Shown one piece after another: positions 26,524 to 36,640 of a DNA stretch of 64,000 bases (positions are counted from its first letter, which is position 1; the number at the start of each line of letters is the position of its first letter). The notes below the pieces were generated by a model that saw only the letters and a program-made list of their open reading frames with translations, did not search any database and was not told the DNA's origin. The translations under genes were made by a program, and so were the position numbers. Origin of the DNA: Rhodobacter sp. Har01 (GTDB taxonomy: Bacteria > Pseudomonadota > Alphaproteobacteria > Rhodobacterales > Rhodobacteraceae). The DNA is taken from assembly GCF_020564565.1 (NCBI RefSeq), contig NZ_JAJCTD010000003.1, forward strand, positions 186,001 to 250,000, written 5' to 3'.

Positions 26524-27506
26524 CCCGCAAAGCCCGGCTTCTGAGCCCAGGCCCAGGCATCGCCGATCATCTGCCGCAAGTCCGATCGCTGCGGCTGCCA
26601 CCCCAGCACGCTGACGGCGCGGGTGCTGGCGCAGACCAGGCTTGCCGCATCCCCCGCCCGGCGGGCGCCGATCACCACCGGCACCTCGCGGTTGGTCACC
26701 GCCCGGCTGGCCTCGATCACCTCGCGCACAGAAAACCCGCGACCCGAGCCAAGGCAGAACACCCCGTCGCCCCGCCCCTGCAGCAGCCGGCGCAGGCCCA
26801 GAACATGCGCCTCGGCCAGGTCGGCGACATGCACATAGTCGCGCACGCAGGTGCCATCGGGCGTGGCGTAGTCGGTGCCGAAGACCGTCAGCGCCGGGCG
26901 CCGGCCCGCCACCGCGTCCAGCATCAGCGGAATGAGATGCGTCTCGGGCCGGTGCTGTTCGCCCACCTCGCCCTCGGGGTCGGCCCCGGCGACGTTGAAA
27001 TAGCGAAAGATCACATGGGCCAGGCCATGGGCCGCGCCAAAGTCGCGCAGGATGCCCTCGATCGCCAGCTTCGAGCCGCCATAGGCGTTGATCGGCTTCT
27101 GCGCGGCATCTTCGGTCAGCAGCACCCCGTCCTGGTCGCCATAAGTGGCGCAAGTCGATGAAAAGACGATATTCTTTACCCCCGCCGCAACGCAGGCCTC
27201 GACCAGGTTCAGCGCCCCGCTGACATTGGTGCGCCAGTAAAGCCCGGGGTCCTGCATCGACACGCCCACCAGCGACAGCGCGGCGAAGTGCATCACGGCG
27301 ACGGGCCGATGCTCGGCCAGGGCCGCGTCGACGGCGGCGCGGTCCAGCAGGTCGGCCTTGACCAGCGGCCCCCATTTCACCGCCTCGGCCCAGCCGGTGG
27401 ACAGGTTGTCGAAGACCACCGGCACGAAGCCCGCCCGCGCCAGCGCCTTGCAGGCATGCGCACCGATGTAGCCCGCGCCACCGGTGACCAGCACCCGATC
27501 CGCCAT
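26520..27506 (-). CDS. galE: UDP-glucose 4-epimerase
   Basis: A 328-residue extended SDR that interconverts UDP-glucose and UDP-galactose with tightly bound NAD. The N-terminal VLVTGGAGYIGAHA binds NAD, and the catalytic Ser/Thr and Tyr-x3-Lys lie in SSTCATYG and INAYGGSKLAIE. YFNVAGADPEGEVGEQH and DYVHVADLAEAH are GalE hallmarks. It lies at the edge of the capsule region, 67 bases upstream of the KpsT-like gene on the same strand direction, and supplies UDP-galactose for surface glycans. Confidence 0.94.
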   Translation of the reverse strand: MADRVLVTGGAGYIGAHACKALARAGFVPVVFDNLSTGWAEAVKWGPLVKADLLDRAAVDAALAEHRPVAVMHFAALSLVGVSMQDPGLYWRTNVSGALNLVEACVAAGVKNIVFSSTCATYGDQDGVLLTEDAAQKPINAYGGSKLAIEGILRDFGAAHGLAHVIFRYFNVAGADPEGEVGEQHRPETHLIPLMLDAVAGRRPALTVFGTDYATPDGTCVRDYVHVADLAEAHVLGLRRLLQGRGDGVFCLGSGRGFSVREVIEASRAVTNREVPVVIGARRAGDAASLVCASTRAVSVLGWQPQRSDLRQMIGDAWAWAQKPGFAG

Positions 27507-27573
27507 CTATTCCCCCTTGGGCCGTTCGGACCAAGGGGTAACGCAAGCGGGCGGGCTTGTCGAACCCGGCCGA

Positions 27574-28230
27574 TCAGCGGGCCATGTTGCGCTGATGCTG
27601 GCGCAGCCCCTCGGCCACATCCTCGAACCAGGTCAGGTGGCCGTCTTCCAGCAAGAGCACGCCGTCGCAGAGGTCGCGGATCATCGCATCCGAATGATTG
27701 ACGACGATCCCCCCCGCCCCCTGCATCCGGGCGCGGAACATCCGATCGGACTTGGTCCGGAAACCAGCATCGCCCACCGCTGTCACTTCATCGACCAGGT
27801 AGCAATCGAAGGCGATGCCCATCGACAGCGCAAAGGCCAGGCGCGCCACCATCCCGGACGAGTAGGTGCGCACCGGCAGCCGGAAATGCGCGCCCAGTTC
27901 GGCGAAATCCTCGGCGAAGGCGATCAGCTCGTCGCTGTCGACGCCGTAGATGCGGGCCACGAAGCGGGCGTTCTGCGCGCCGCTGAGGTCGGGGTGGAAC
28001 GAGCCGGCAAAGCCGACCGGCCAGGACACCGACCCGTGCAGCCGGATTTCTCCGGACGAGGCCGCCTGGGTGCCGGCGATCATGCGCAGCAGCGTGGACT
28101 TGCCCGCCCCGTTGCGGCCGACCAGCCCGATGGTGCGCCCGCGCGGCAGCCGCATCGAGGTGCGGTGCAGCACCGTCTTGGTGACCCCGCTCATCCGGTA
28201 GGTCTTGGACAGGTTGACCAGTTCGATCAC
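27574..28230 (-). CDS. kpsT: ABC transporter ATP-binding protein, capsule exporter (KpsT-like)
   Basis: The 218-residue ATPase of an ABC-2 polysaccharide exporter. Walker A is GRNGAGKST (about 37-45), the signature is TYSSGMVARLAFA (about 123-135) and Walker B is CYLVDEVTAVGD. The lack of a C-terminal carbohydrate-binding extension makes it KpsT-type rather than Wzt. The start is a GTG. It lies 15 bases downstream of the KpsE-like gene, same strand; the matching permease (KpsM-like) is divergent on the other side. Confidence 0.92.
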   Translation of the reverse strand: MIELVNLSKTYRMSGVTKTVLHRTSMRLPRGRTIGLVGRNGAGKSTLLRMIAGTQAASSGEIRLHGSVSWPVGFAGSFHPDLSGAQNARFVARIYGVDSDELIAFAEDFAELGAHFRLPVRTYSSGMVARLAFALSMGIAFDCYLVDEVTAVGDAGFRTKSDRMFRARMQGAGGIVVNHSDAMIRDLCDGVLLLEDGHLTWFEDVAEGLRQHQRNMAR

Positions 28231-28245
28231 CTTGGTCCCCCGGGC

Positions 28246-29559
28246 CTAGCGACGGTCGCGCAGCGAATAGTACAGCATGACGGCGATGCCCCAGAGCATG
28301 AACAGGAACACCGCCACCACGGCCATGATCTTGCCGCGCTCTGGGAAGCGGGCACTTTCGGCCAGCGTCGGCGCGATGTGCGGCGCCAGGTAGCGGCTTT
28401 GCCGCCGCGCCTCGGTCTGCGCGGCCTCATGTGCGGCGCGCGCCGCGGCATAGGCGGTTTCGGCAAAGCCGCGATCGACCTGAAGGCGCTCATACTCGGC
28501 CACCACGTCGGCCATCACCTCGCCCTCGCCATCGTTGCCCAGGCCCAGCTTCTGCCGCTCGGCGGCGATGCGTGTTTCGATCACCTGGATGCGCTGTTCC
28601 ATCGGGCCGATGCGCGGGTCTGCCTTGGCGCCACGGTCGCGCAAGAGGTCCAGTTCGACCCGTGCCGCGGCCAGTTCCTGCTGCAACCCGGCCAGGATGC
28701 CGCTTTGCGCAGCCAGATCGGCCGCCGGATCGACCAGCTGGTGGCGGTTGCGGAAATCGGTCACCGCCTGGCGGGCGGCGCGCAACTCGGCCTCTGCCTC
28801 GGCGAGTTCTTCCTGCGTGTAGCGGATCATGTCGGCAGCGGCGATGTCGTTCAGCCGGTTGATCATCGCGTTCGATCTTGCAAACACCGCCGTCGAGATG
28901 CGCCTGGCATCCTCGGCATCGAAGGCCAGCACCCGGATCTCGATCAGCCGCGTGCTGGCATTGTAGTAGACCGTCACCATGTCTTCCCAATAGCTGACCA
29001 GATCCTCGATCGTGCCCTCTGGGTCGAAGGCGAAGACCGGGTCGCCCTCGGCCTTGGACCACAGGGCGCGCAGGCCGACTTCGGTGTCGATTTCGGCCAC
29101 CAGCGGCTGGCTGAAGATGTATTCATACAGGATGTCGGTGTCGGCCGAGCCGCTGCCCGAGATCGAGGCAAAGCCGCGCAGCAGCGACAAGGCGGACTCG
29201 GTCTGTTCCTGGTGCACCGAGAAAGCCACAGTCGAGGCATACTGATCCGCCGCCCGCGTCCAGAGATACCAGGCGCTGATCGCGGCAGGCAGCGCCACGC
29301 CCAGGACGAAGGACAGCGCCACAAGGTGGTGGCGCAGGCGAAACCGTCCGGGCCTTGCCGGGGGAAGGATGCGCAGGACGGTCGCCTCGGCCCGGCCGGA
29401 CAGCGCCGGAGCGGCAGCCGAAGCCGGAGCCACGACGGTTGGCCTGGCTGGCGCCGGCGGACCGGGAGGCGTGAGTGTTGGGGCCGGGGGTTGCGCCGCC
29501 GGGGGCCTGTGACCGACCGGCGTGGCCTGTGCGGGGGAAAGCGGGCGTTCTGCGCTCAC
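28246..29559 (-). CDS. kpsE: Polysaccharide export inner-membrane protein (KpsE-like)
   Basis: A 437-residue polysaccharide co-polymerase/export protein. A Pro-rich cytoplasmic N-terminus (1-60) leads to a transmembrane helix (about 75-98), a long periplasmic domain with coiled-coil stretches (about 240-390, rich in Ala, Glu, Arg) and a second helix near the C-terminus (about 412-432). This is the KpsE/Wzc-N layout; there is no kinase domain. The start is GTG with AGGA 7 bases upstream. It likely spans the periplasm to connect the KpsM/KpsT exporter to an outer-membrane channel, which is not in this window. Confidence 0.88.
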   Translation of the reverse strand: MSAERPLSPAQATPVGHRPPAAQPPAPTLTPPGPPAPARPTVVAPASAAAPALSGRAEATVLRILPPARPGRFRLRHHLVALSFVLGVALPAAISAWYLWTRAADQYASTVAFSVHQEQTESALSLLRGFASISGSGSADTDILYEYIFSQPLVAEIDTEVGLRALWSKAEGDPVFAFDPEGTIEDLVSYWEDMVTVYYNASTRLIEIRVLAFDAEDARRISTAVFARSNAMINRLNDIAAADMIRYTQEELAEAEAELRAARQAVTDFRNRHQLVDPAADLAAQSGILAGLQQELAAARVELDLLRDRGAKADPRIGPMEQRIQVIETRIAAERQKLGLGNDGEGEVMADVVAEYERLQVDRGFAETAYAAARAAHEAAQTEARRQSRYLAPHIAPTLAESARFPERGKIMAVVAVFLFMLWGIAVMLYYSLRDRR

Positions 29560-29708
29560 ATCGTCCTCATGCCTTGACGGAAGGGGTTGCCCGCGGCCAC
29601 AGCCAGACCGCAGGTTGTGCGGCCGCGCCCGCACGGCACGCCACGCTTGGCGCAACCCGCGGCGGATGCTAAGGAAACCGCAGACCCTGAAAGGACCCTC
29701 GCGCCCGC

Positions 29709-30527
29709 ATGTGTGCGCAACCGATCCACCCAAGCGGGAATTCCCCGCCGCCCCCGCGGCGACCGCTGTTCAGCTTCCGGGCGGTCGGCGCGCTGATGCT
29801 GCGCGAGATGGCCACGTCCTACGGGCGTTCGCCCGGCGGGTTTCTCTGGGCGATCCTGGAACCCGTGGCCGGCATCGCCATCCTGACCTTCGCCTTTTCG
29901 TTCTTCTTCGCGGCCCCGCCGATCGGAACCAGCTTCGAGCTGTTCTACGCCACGGCCATGCTGCCCTTCACCCTGTTCACCACGGTCGCCAACCGGGTCA
30001 GCGGGGCGTTGGTGTTCTCGAAACCGCTGCTCAGCTATCCCGTCGTCACCTTTGTCGACGCGATCCTGGCGCGGTTTCTGGTCAACCTTCTGGCCGAGAT
30101 CCTGGTCTTCTTCATCGTCATCACCGGCGTGCTGCTGTTGTTCGAGACCCGCGCCGTGATGGACATCGGCCGCATCGCCGAGGCGCTGGCGCTGGCGGCC
30201 TTCTTCGCCTTGGCGGTGGGCACGCTGAACGCCTACCTCTTCCTGCGCTTCCATGCCTGGCATGTGATCTGGTCGCTGATCTCGCGACCGCTGTTCCTGG
30301 TCTCGGGCGGGCTGGTGCTGTTCGAACGCATGCCCGAAGCGCTGCAGGCGGCGCTGTGGTGGAACCCGCTGGTGCATGTCACCGGGATCATGCGCTCGGG
30401 GTTCTTCCCCGACTATCCCGACAGCTACACCTCGGCGCTGTATGTCTGCGGCGTGTCGATGGCGCTGCTGCTGTTCGGGCTGCGGCTGCTCAGCTGGCAT
30501 GCCAAGTGGCTGCTGCTGGAACACTAG
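29709..30527 (+). CDS. kpsM: ABC-2 polysaccharide export permease (KpsM-like)
   Basis: A 272-residue integral membrane protein with six predicted helices (from about 60 to 265), FSFRAVGALMLREMATSYGRSPGGFLWAILEP being the N-terminal family signature. It should form the inner-membrane channel driven by the KpsT-like ATPase encoded on the other strand. Unlike E. coli group 2 clusters, where kpsM and kpsT are adjacent in one operon, here kpsM is divergent from kpsE-kpsT over a 149-base gap. It ends 8 bases from the convergent glycosyltransferase gene. Confidence 0.93.
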   Translation: MCAQPIHPSGNSPPPPRRPLFSFRAVGALMLREMATSYGRSPGGFLWAILEPVAGIAILTFAFSFFFAAPPIGTSFELFYATAMLPFTLFTTVANRVSGALVFSKPLLSYPVVTFVDAILARFLVNLLAEILVFFIVITGVLLLFETRAVMDIGRIAEALALAAFFALAVGTLNAYLFLRFHAWHVIWSLISRPLFLVSGGLVLFERMPEALQAALWWNPLVHVTGIMRSGFFPDYPDSYTSALYVCGVSMALLLFGLRLLSWHAKWLLLEH

Positions 30528-30535
30528 GCGCATGG

Positions 30536-31498
30536 TCATGCCTTTCCCAGCGCCAGGCCCAGGTGCAGCGCGGCCTGCGACAGCCGGCCCTGGCGGTACA
30601 GGCCCAGGCGCGCCATCTGCGTCAGGCGATGCCGCAGCGGGCTGCGTCGCAGCGCCAGGAAATCCTGCAAGAGACGGCGGTTCTTCGGCGTCAGCAGGTG
30701 CTGGCAGGCGCGCAGGCCCCGAAGGTTGGCGTCGACCCGGTCGCGGTAGCGCCCGCCCAACGCCCGGACCATCCCGGCAGCGCGGGCGAGCGGCCCGTCG
30801 TTGCGGCCGATCTGGTTGCCGTCGTGCTGGCGATACAGCACCATCGGTTCGGGGTCGCGGATGAAGGTTGCGCCGGCGCCCGAGAGGACCAGGTAGATCC
30901 ACCAGTCATGCAGCGGCACCTGGGCGGCCTGGGCGGCCGGCAGGCTGGCGCGGACGATGGCCAGGGCGGCGGCGTTCATCACCATGGCATTGCCTGGCAG
31001 GATGTTCTCGACCAGAGCGTTGGCAAAGCCCGGGTGGCGACGCCACGCCGCATCGCGCCCCTGCGGCCGCAGGTCGGCGTCGGTGAACAAACGGGCGCCG
31101 ACCACCACGCCGGGTTGACCTGCCGGCAGATTGGCCAGCGCGGCCTGGGCGCGGCGCAGCTTGCGCGGCAGCCAGACGTCGTCCTGGTCGCACAGCGCGG
31201 TGATCTCGGCCGCCAGGGGTGCCTGCGACAGCAGCGCCAGGAAGGCCGCCGCCGCCCCCTGGCGCGGGCCTTCCGTCAGCCGCAGCGCCGCGCCCCGCAG
31301 GGCCGTATGGGCCTGAAGCCAGGTCCGCGACCCATCGGTCGAGCCGTCGTCCGAGGCGTAGACGCGCACCGAGACCCCCTGTTGCGCGTAGACGCTTGCC
31401 AACTGTTGCGGCAAGTGCCGCGCGCCGTTGCGCACGGCCAGAAGGACGCTGGCCTTCGGAAGGGCGAGGTCTTCGAACAGATCGAGAGCGACATGCAT
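30536..31498 (-). CDS. GT2-family glycosyltransferase
   Basis: A 320-residue glycosyltransferase with a GT-A fold. It has the nucleotide-sugar binding strand ASVLLAVRNGARHLPQQLAS and SDDGSTDG (about 48-57), then the acidic metal motif CDQDDVWLPRKL, and a late LYRQHDGNQIG. The motifs match rhamnosyltransferase-like GT2 proteins. It is the last gene of the rml operon, starting 4 bases after the sulfotransferase-like gene. It resembles the enzyme at 39867-40796. Confidence 0.88.
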   Translation of the reverse strand: MHVALDLFEDLALPKASVLLAVRNGARHLPQQLASVYAQQGVSVRVYASDDGSTDGSRTWLQAHTALRGAALRLTEGPRQGAAAAFLALLSQAPLAAEITALCDQDDVWLPRKLRRAQAALANLPAGQPGVVVGARLFTDADLRPQGRDAAWRRHPGFANALVENILPGNAMVMNAAALAIVRASLPAAQAAQVPLHDWWIYLVLSGAGATFIRDPEPMVLYRQHDGNQIGRNDGPLARAAGMVRALGGRYRDRVDANLRGLRACQHLLTPKNRRLLQDFLALRRSPLRHRLTQMARLGLYRQGRLSQAALHLGLALGKA

Positions 31499-31502
31499 CG
31501 GC

Positions 31503-32405
31503 TCAGCCCTCCGTGACACGGGCCGCCGCACGGGCGGCGCGTTCGCGCACCACCGCCACCAGGCGGGCGTCGGCGGCATTGGCGCGCGCAAGGAATGCCA
31601 GCACTTCAGGCGCGCGGAGCACCGCCCTTTCAAAGCGGCAGGGAAGGGTCACCTCGCGCGGGACCGTCAAGCCGGGGTGGCCGGTCATCTCGATCGCAAG
31701 CAGCCCGATCTCGTCGTGAAGGCGGATGCTCTCATGGCTTTCCAGGCCACGGCGCATCTCGGCCGCGGTCATCGCCTCGGCGCCGGCCGGAAACAGGGCC
31801 CGGGCCTGGGCGTTCAGGAAAACGCCGGAATGGCGGTCAAGCGTGCGGATCATCCCGGCCGGATCGGTGCAGTCCGCGCCGGCCAGCGCCTCGGCCGCGC
31901 CGCGGATCTGCGGGTTCAGCGCCTGAAGCACGGCCGGCCCCTGGCGGTGCTGGTCGAGAAGCCAGGCGCAGATCGCAGCGACATGGTCCACCGGCCGGCG
32001 CACCAGGGTGAACAGGCGAAGCGGCCGCCGGGTGGCGCCGCCAAGCAGACAAAGCAGCTTGTACGGGGCCAGATGGCCCGAGATCCAGCCGCTGTGCTGC
32101 ACCTGCCGGGCCAGCGCGGCGGGATCGCCTTGCAGACTCTCGGCATGCCAGATGCCGGGGCCAAGCGCCTGGTGCAGCACCTCGAAGAGGCGGCTGCCGG
32201 CGGCACTGCCGAGTTGGAGATAGACCACCAGCGGATCGCGCCTGGCATGGCCAGGCAGATCGACCAGCCGCGCACACCGGCCGTGGGTCTGGCCCGCCGT
32301 GCTGCGGTGCGGCTCCCGGTCGACGCCCGCGTCCGGCCTGCGATCGGAAGCGGGGTCGAAAACGGTCGGAAGGCCGTGGAACCCGGGTTGCGCCATGGCA
32401 ATCAT
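31503..32405 (-). CDS. Putative sulfotransferase-like protein in the capsule operon
   Basis: A 300-residue protein of uncertain family. LVVYLQLGSAAGSRLFEVLHQ (about 60-80) lies where sulfotransferases have their PAPS 5'-phosphosulfate loop, and RLFTLVRRPVDHVAAICAWL (about 130-150) resembles the 3'-phosphate motif. The match is loose, so it might also be another nucleotide-binding transferase. The first 50 residues are basic and weakly conserved in character; the start could be the Met three codons later. It is sandwiched between the RgpF-like gene (16 bases) and a glycosyltransferase (4 bases) in one operon, consistent with glycan modification. Confidence 0.5.
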   Translation of the reverse strand: MIAMAQPGFHGLPTVFDPASDRRPDAGVDREPHRSTAGQTHGRCARLVDLPGHARRDPLVVYLQLGSAAGSRLFEVLHQALGPGIWHAESLQGDPAALARQVQHSGWISGHLAPYKLLCLLGGATRRPLRLFTLVRRPVDHVAAICAWLLDQHRQGPAVLQALNPQIRGAAEALAGADCTDPAGMIRTLDRHSGVFLNAQARALFPAGAEAMTAAEMRRGLESHESIRLHDEIGLLAIEMTGHPGLTVPREVTLPCRFERAVLRAPEVLAFLARANAADARLVAVVRERAARAAARVTEG

Positions 32406-32421
32406 GTTCTGCCCCCTCCGC

Positions 32422-33699
32422 CTAGATCAGGCCGCGGTTGAAGGCGGCCTTGCGCCAGCCGATCAACGTGTCGTTGCCGTAGGGCCGTTCGACCAGCAGC
32501 GCGGTCAGTTCCTCTTGCTCGCCGGGTTGCAGCGGGGCGGTGATATTGCGGATGTCGAACAGGTTGAACATGCCGCGATACAGCCCATCAAGCTTGACCA
32601 ACGGCATGCCCATATGCAGCAGAATCGCGGCGTTCTGGTGGATCTGGCTGCCCTCGATGAAGGCGTGCCCCAGTTCGGACCGGATCGCTTCCATCAAAAT
32701 CCCCTCGTCCGCTTGCGTGCTGTCGTCCAGGTTCTTGCGAAGATAGGCCAGCAAGGTTTCCCGATCCTTTACGAAGGCGCGTCGGTTCAGGTCTTCCAGC
32801 GTCGCATCCAGCTGGATGTCGTGCTTCTCGACCTGCCTGGACAGCGTGTTCACCGGCGCGAAGAACCGCTCTTGCAGCGCAACGCGAATGCTTTCCGGGC
32901 GGACCCGTTTCCAGTTGGTCAGGTCCGAGGTGCGGGCGCGGGTGATCGCGATGTCGATCAGCGCATCATCCTCGTTCAGCGCCATGAGGTAGCGGCGCGC
33001 GCCGTAAAGCGCGGCAAAGGCCTGCGGACTCGAGGCACAGCGCTTCAGCACCTTCGACAGGCCCATTTCGCCGCGCTTGATCACCAGCGGGCGCACGTCG
33101 GTCAGCCGGTAGCCGCGCCAGAAGGCTTGGAACTGCGGGTGTTGCAGGATCGGCTGCGCCATCGCGATGCAGAACGAGCCCAGGTGATACTCGATCTCGA
33201 AATTCTCGGTGCTGCCCAGCACTTCCACATCCGACGCCATCATGTCGCGCAGGAAGGCGGGCATCCGCTCGGCCGAGAAGAAGATGCTGTCGTTGATCAT
33301 CAGCAGGCGCGGGCAGGTCTGCTGCCAGCCACGGTCTAACACATGCAGAAAGCCGGTCTTGTAGCTGCCGAAGTCGCGGCCGAAGTTCGGCCGCTCGATA
33401 TAGCAGTCGATCAGGTCGCGGCTGGCGCCCGGGTCCTTCAGCCGCAGCGTGTTCACCGCCAGGACATACAGCCCCTCGGCCCGGGCGGCGCGCAGCAGGC
33501 GGATCACGTCGGGCCGCAGCCTGCCCTTTTCATACAGCGCCAGCAGCAGGATCGGGCGGCCGTCATAGGCGGCCTCATGATGCACCTTGGGCTGTTTACC
33601 CAGGGTTTTCGCCCAGGTCTGCGCGGATTGCGCGGCCACGATCACCCGGGCTGCCGGGTAAAGGGCAAGCGTGTGCAGATAGCCCACAAGCTTGAGCAT
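32422..33699 (-). CDS. Rhamnan synthesis F (RgpF)-like glycosyltransferase
   Basis: A 425-residue protein of the rhamnan-synthesis protein F group. ERPNFGRDFGSYKTGFL (about 101-117) and LLMINDSIFFSAERM (about 130-145) are the family signature, with a GT-A-like arrangement around them. RgpF proteins transfer L-rhamnose during assembly of rhamnose-containing polysaccharides. The genes for dTDP-L-rhamnose synthesis lie directly upstream on the same strand, so the sugar supply and its user are encoded together. The gene starts 35 bases after rmlA. Confidence 0.82.
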   Translation of the reverse strand: MLKLVGYLHTLALYPAARVIVAAQSAQTWAKTLGKQPKVHHEAAYDGRPILLLALYEKGRLRPDVIRLLRAARAEGLYVLAVNTLRLKDPGASRDLIDCYIERPNFGRDFGSYKTGFLHVLDRGWQQTCPRLLMINDSIFFSAERMPAFLRDMMASDVEVLGSTENFEIEYHLGSFCIAMAQPILQHPQFQAFWRGYRLTDVRPLVIKRGEMGLSKVLKRCASSPQAFAALYGARRYLMALNEDDALIDIAITRARTSDLTNWKRVRPESIRVALQERFFAPVNTLSRQVEKHDIQLDATLEDLNRRAFVKDRETLLAYLRKNLDDSTQADEGILMEAIRSELGHAFIEGSQIHQNAAILLHMGMPLVKLDGLYRGMFNLFDIRNITAPLQPGEQEELTALLVERPYGNDTLIGWRKAAFNRGLI

Positions 33700-33734
33700 G
33701 GGTCAGCGTCCTTGGTCTGCGGTGTGAAGGGCGG

Positions 33735-34610
33735 TCAGCCGGCGATGTCGGCCAGGTATTTTCCGTAGTCGTTCTTGGCGTAGGCCTTCGCGCGAACGCG
33801 CAGCATGTCGCGGTCGATCCAGCCCATCCGATAGGCAATCTCGTCGGGGCAGCCCACCTGCAGGCCCTGGCGTTCCTCCAGCGTGCGCACGAAATTGCCG
33901 GCATCCAGCAGGCTGCCGTGGGTTCCGGTGTCCAGCCAGGCAAAACCGCGGCCGAGCAGTTCCACGCCGAGGCTGCCCTCGGCACGGTAGATCTCCAGAA
34001 GGTCGGCAATCTCCAGCTCGCCCCGGGCCGAGGGGCGGACCTGCCGCGCCAGCGCCGGCGCGCGGCCGTCAAGGAAGTAAAGCCCGGTCACGGCATAGTT
34101 CGACGGCGGTTTCGCCGGTTTCTCGATGATGGCGCGGACATGGCCCTGCGCATCGAAATCCACCACGCCATAGCGTTCGGGATCGGCCACGCGGTAGCCA
34201 AAGACGGTGCCGCCGTCGATGCGTGCATCCGCCGCCGCCAGATAGTCGGGCAGGCCGTGGCCGAAAAAGATGTTGTCGCCCAGAACCATGGCGCTGGGGG
34301 CCCCAGCGAGGAAATCCTCGGCCAGGATGTAGGCCTGAGCCAGGCCGTCGGGACTGGGCTGCACGATCCAGGTGAACCGCAGGCCGAAGGCACTGCCGTC
34401 ACCCAGAAGGCGCTGGAACTGCGGCTGGTCGTCGGGGGTGGTGATGATCGCGATCTCGCGGATGCCGGCCAGCATCAGCACGCTGAGCGGATAGTAGATC
34501 ATCGGCTTGTCGTAGACCGGCAGCAGCTGCTTGGACAGGCCCAGGGTGATGGGCCAGAGCCTTGTGCCGGACCCTCCGGCCAGGATGATGCCCTTTCGCG
34601 CAATCGTCAT
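33735..34610 (-). CDS. rmlA: Glucose-1-phosphate thymidylyltransferase
   Basis: A 291-residue nucleotidyltransferase, first enzyme of dTDP-L-rhamnose synthesis, joining dTTP and glucose 1-phosphate. The signature [20 protein letters not shown] (12-31) and [10 protein letters not shown] are intact, and FGHGLPDYL and [13 protein letters not shown] follow. The ATG overlaps the rmlD stop (ATGA), a sign of translational coupling. dTDP-rhamnose normally feeds back on RmlA. Confidence 0.97.
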   Translation of the reverse strand: MTIARKGIILAGGSGTRLWPITLGLSKQLLPVYDKPMIYYPLSVLMLAGIREIAIITTPDDQPQFQRLLGDGSAFGLRFTWIVQPSPDGLAQAYILAEDFLAGAPSAMVLGDNIFFGHGLPDYLAAADARIDGGTVFGYRVADPERYGVVDFDAQGHVRAIIEKPAKPPSNYAVTGLYFLDGRAPALARQVRPSARGELEIADLLEIYRAEGSLGVELLGRGFAWLDTGTHGSLLDAGNFVRTLEERQGLQVGCPDEIAYRMGWIDRDMLRVRAKAYAKNDYGKYLADIAG

Positions 34611-35461
34611 GCGTCAAGCTCCTTGAGAATGCTGTGCAGGCCCGGTCGCCAGTCGGGGCGCGGCACCCCGAAGGCAGCGGTGAAGGCCGTGCAATCCAGC
34701 CGCGAATTGGCCGGGCGGCGGGCCGGCGTGGGGTAATCGGCGGTGGTGATGTCTTCCACCTGCGCGGGAAGGCCGGCGGCGGCAAGGATGGCACGGGCGA
34801 AATCGGCCCAGCTGACATCGGGGCTGCCGGCGAAATGATGCGTGCCGCCGGGGGTGCCCTGCGCCATGGCCTGCGCGGCGGCCAGCAGGGCGGCGGCAAT
34901 GTCGGCGGCGGGGGTCGGGCCGCCCACCTGGTCGGCCACCACCCGCAGCACGGGGCGTTCGCGGCCCAGGCGCAGCATGGTCTTCACGAAGTTCGCGCCA
35001 TGGGCCGAGACGACCCAGCTGGTGCGCAGAATCAGATGCGGCCCGCCGGCGGCGCGCACGCCCTGCTCACCCGCCAGCTTGGTGCGGCCATAGGCGCCCA
35101 AGGGGCCGGTCGGGTCATCGGGGCGGAAGGGCTGCGTGCCGGTGCCGTCGAACACATAGTCGGTCGAGACATGCAGGAAGGGCAGACCCTTGCGCGCTGC
35201 GGCCTCGGCCATCGCGGCGGGGGCATCGGCGTTCACGGCCCGCGCCGCGTCTTCCTCGGCCTCGGCCCGGTCGACCGCGGTCCAGGCGGCGGCGTTGATC
35301 ACCGCATCGGCGTCCGTTGCGGCCACCGCGGCGGCGGCCTGATCGGGGCGCGACAGGTCCAGCTCTTGCCGGCCCAGGAAGCTGGCCGTCGTGCCTTGCG
35401 GCAGCGCGCGCGCCAGTTCCCGCGCGACCTGACCGGTTCGACCGATGACCAGAAGCTTCAT
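34607..35461 (-). CDS. rmlD: dTDP-4-dehydrorhamnose reductase
   Basis: A 284-residue SDR that carries out the last step, NADPH reduction of dTDP-4-keto-L-rhamnose. The N-terminal [13 protein letters not shown] is the RmlD cofactor loop, STDYVFDG holds the catalytic Thr and YGRTKLAGE holds the catalytic Tyr and Lys. It starts after a 138-base gap downstream of rmlB and overlaps rmlA by 4 bases. That gap carries a purine-rich stretch on the coding strand and may include a second promoter. Confidence 0.97.
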   Translation of the reverse strand: MKLLVIGRTGQVARELARALPQGTTASFLGRQELDLSRPDQAAAAVAATDADAVINAAAWTAVDRAEAEEDAARAVNADAPAAMAEAAARKGLPFLHVSTDYVFDGTGTQPFRPDDPTGPLGAYGRTKLAGEQGVRAAGGPHLILRTSWVVSAHGANFVKTMLRLGRERPVLRVVADQVGGPTPAADIAAALLAAAQAMAQGTPGGTHHFAGSPDVSWADFARAILAAAGLPAQVEDITTADYPTPARRPANSRLDCTAFTAAFGVPRPDWRPGLHSILKELDA

Positions 35462-35599
35462 TCCGCGACCTCCTGCCGCCCGGGGACCCTGTCCCCCTTC
35501 AATGCCTCGATCTCTGCACGAACACCGTTAAGGCTTTCTTGCCGTGTTCGCGAAAAATTCTCTCTTCTTCTCCGCAGGCCCCAGTTCTGCCGGCGCCAA

Positions 35600-36640
35600 T
35601 CACGCCCGCGTGCCCAGGCGTTGCCCCACGCCCTGCCGATCCAACAGCGGGCGCCACCAGGCCTCGTTGTCCAGATACCAGCGGACGGTGCGGCGCAGGC
35701 CTTCCTCGACCGTCACGCTGGGCCGCCAGCCCAGTTCCTCGCGGATGCGACTGGGGTCGATGGCATAGCGCGCATCATGGCCGGGGCGGTCGGCGACAAA
35801 GGTGATCTGGTCGGCATGGCTGCCCGGCTTGGGCCGCATCTCGTCCAGCAGCGCGCAGATGGTGCGGACAAGGTCGATGTTGCGCCGCTCGTTCTCGCCG
35901 CCGATGTTGTAGCTGCGGCCGACAGCCCCCTTCTGCACCACCAGAAGCAGCGCGTCGGCGTGGTCTTCGACATACAGCCAGTCGCGCACGTTCTCTCCCC
36001 TGCCATAGACCGGGATCGGCCGGCCGTGCAGCGCGTTCAGGATCGCGACCGGAATCAGCTTTTCGGGGAAATGGTACGGCCCGTAGTTGTTGGAACAGTT
36101 GGTCAGCACCACCGGCAGGCCGTAGGTCTCATGCCAGGCGCGGACCAGATGGTCGCTGGCCGCCTTGGACGCCGAATAGGGGCTGCGCGGGTCATAGGGC
36201 GTGGTTTCGGTGAACCGGCCGGTCGGGCCAAGCGAGCCGAACACCTCATCGGTCGAGATGTGGTGGAAGCGGAACCCCTCCGGCTTCCCGGCCCGTGTCC
36301 AATGCGCTCGGGCGGCTTCCAGCAGGTTGAACGTGCCGGTGATGTTGGTTTCGACAAAGTCCGCCGGGCCGTCGATGCTGCGGTCGACGTGGCTTTCGGC
36401 GGCCAGGTGCATCACCGCATCGGGGCGATGGGTGGCAAAGATGCGGTCCAGCGCGGCGCGGTCACGGATGTCGGCCTGCTCGAAGCTGTGCAGGTTCGAT
36501 TGCGCCACCGGTGCGACGTTCGCCTCGCAGGCGGCGTAGGTCAGGGCGTCAAGGTTCACCACCTCATGCCCGCGGGCGACGGCCAGCCGGACCACGGCGC
36601 TGCCGATGAAGCCCATGCCGCCGGTGACCAGCAGCTTCAT
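35600..36640 (-). CDS. rmlB: dTDP-glucose 4,6-dehydratase
   Basis: A 346-residue extended SDR converting dTDP-glucose to dTDP-4-keto-6-deoxyglucose. It has [13 protein letters not shown] for [16 protein letters not shown], and [11 protein letters not shown] with the catalytic Thr-Asp-Glu, then [11 protein letters not shown] with Tyr and Lys, and [17 protein letters not shown], all standard for RmlB. It overlaps the rmlC stop by 4 bases. The ATG at 36640 gives the usual MKLLVTGG start. Confidence 0.97.
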   Translation of the reverse strand: MKLLVTGGMGFIGSAVVRLAVARGHEVVNLDALTYAACEANVAPVAQSNLHSFEQADIRDRAALDRIFATHRPDAVMHLAAESHVDRSIDGPADFVETNITGTFNLLEAARAHWTRAGKPEGFRFHHISTDEVFGSLGPTGRFTETTPYDPRSPYSASKAASDHLVRAWHETYGLPVVLTNCSNNYGPYHFPEKLIPVAILNALHGRPIPVYGRGENVRDWLYVEDHADALLLVVQKGAVGRSYNIGGENERRNIDLVRTICALLDEMRPKPGSHADQITFVADRPGHDARYAIDPSRIREELGWRPSVTVEEGLRRTVRWYLDNEAWWRPLLDRQGVGQRLGTRA